A stretch of DNA of 64,000 bases, taken from positions 1 through 64,000 of the forward strand of contig NZ_PVNK01000221.1 of the NCBI RefSeq assembly GCF_002994615.1, given 5' to 3'. Of this stretch, positions 63,898 through 64,000 are shown piece by piece. This DNA is from Enhygromyxa salina. Its GTDB lineage: Bacteria > Myxococcota_A > Polyangia > Nannocystales > Nannocystaceae. Each line of letters opens with the position of its first letter. Positions within the stretch are counted from its first letter, which is position 1. The position numbers and the translations under genes are program-made. Below the pieces are notes generated by a model. It did no database searches, had not been told where the DNA came from, and saw only the letters and a program-made list of their open reading frames with translations.

Positions 63898-64000
63898 AAA
63901 CGACGCGCAGACTAGCCGAGGGGGGGGGCGAGGTCCAGCAATCGCGGCCTCGGCATCTGCCCGTCCCAATTCGGGACACTTTTGGGGTGCGGGCGCGCCC

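Noticed and set aside
63731..63969. Small minus-strand peptide frames across the tRNA genes
   Set aside because: The tRNA cloverleafs explain the sequence; the frames are by-products of the tRNAs.

Overview
The window is very GC-rich DNA, coding-dense on both strands, with strong G/C third-position bias. It encodes many lipoproteins in which the lipobox cysteine is followed by long Asp-Gly repeats, a MopE-type Cys/Asp motif, a pseudokinase, FHA-GGDEF and PilZ signalling proteins, and a TonB-type receptor. This combination points to a myxobacterium, most likely of the Nannocystineae (Plesiocystis/Enhygromyxa/Nannocystis relatives). That placement is inferred from protein style, not from a marker gene.

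Layout. 1-8.5 kb (mostly minus): a truncated inositol-monophosphatase-family gene, a DUF2723 membrane protein facing a TetR regulator, and a glyA-lipoprotein-pseudokinase run. 8.6-14.3 kb (plus): an FHA-GGDEF protein and two surface lipoproteins (LVIVD-repeat; PKD/propeller/di-haem), the second overlapping an SRPBCC membrane protein. 14.3-25.4 kb: a complete tryptophan pathway split into trpEG and trpDCFBA. The 4.07 kb between the two blocks holds a cysteine-rich secreted protein, a solitary CRISPR repeat with its own leader-like core, a minus-strand pair of small exported proteins (one frameshifted), a 12-repeat CRISPR array with no cas genes in the window, and an unknown 243-aa protein. 25.4-29.1 kb: a lipoprotein coupled to a TonB-type receptor. 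29.2-36.5 kb (mostly minus): a DG-repeat lipoprotein, a CDP-alcohol phosphatidyltransferase (pssA-like) pair, two YtkA-like paralogues, a DciA/DUF721 protein, a lipoprotein and a PilZ protein. 36.7-40.5 kb (plus): a polyprenol-phosphate mannosyltransferase-like enzyme, a class IV aminotransferase, small TPR and DHH-like proteins and an amphi-Trp protein. 40.5-47.8 kb: a polytopic membrane protein, a DG-repeat lipoprotein, a 1001-aa TPR/HEAT-type protein, and a divergent lipoprotein.

47.8-51.4 kb looks like a mobile or decaying segment. It contains the C-terminal scrap of a tyrosine recombinase, a deleted aminotransferase relic, a lower-GC YD-repeat lipoprotein coupled to a small hydrophilic protein, a frameshifted membrane-anchored protein and an excisionase-type HTH protein. 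51.6-64 kb returns to core genes: lipA, a DnaJ/CbpA co-chaperone, a fused radical-SAM/DUF2344 protein, a MopE-motif lipoprotein, a fused 3-hydroxyacyl-CoA dehydrogenase/enoyl-CoA hydratase, two small lipoproteins, rph-rdgB, and tRNA-Arg(TCT) and tRNA-Pro(TGG) on the minus strand.

A structural theme is that the longer gaps between convergent genes carry repeated or palindromic DNA. There are two copies of a dispersed palindromic element, two tandem-repeat clusters of one family, and several perfect inverted repeats, which suggests bidirectional termination elements. Three frame breaks lie at short G/C runs and should be checked against raw reads before being read as pseudogenes.
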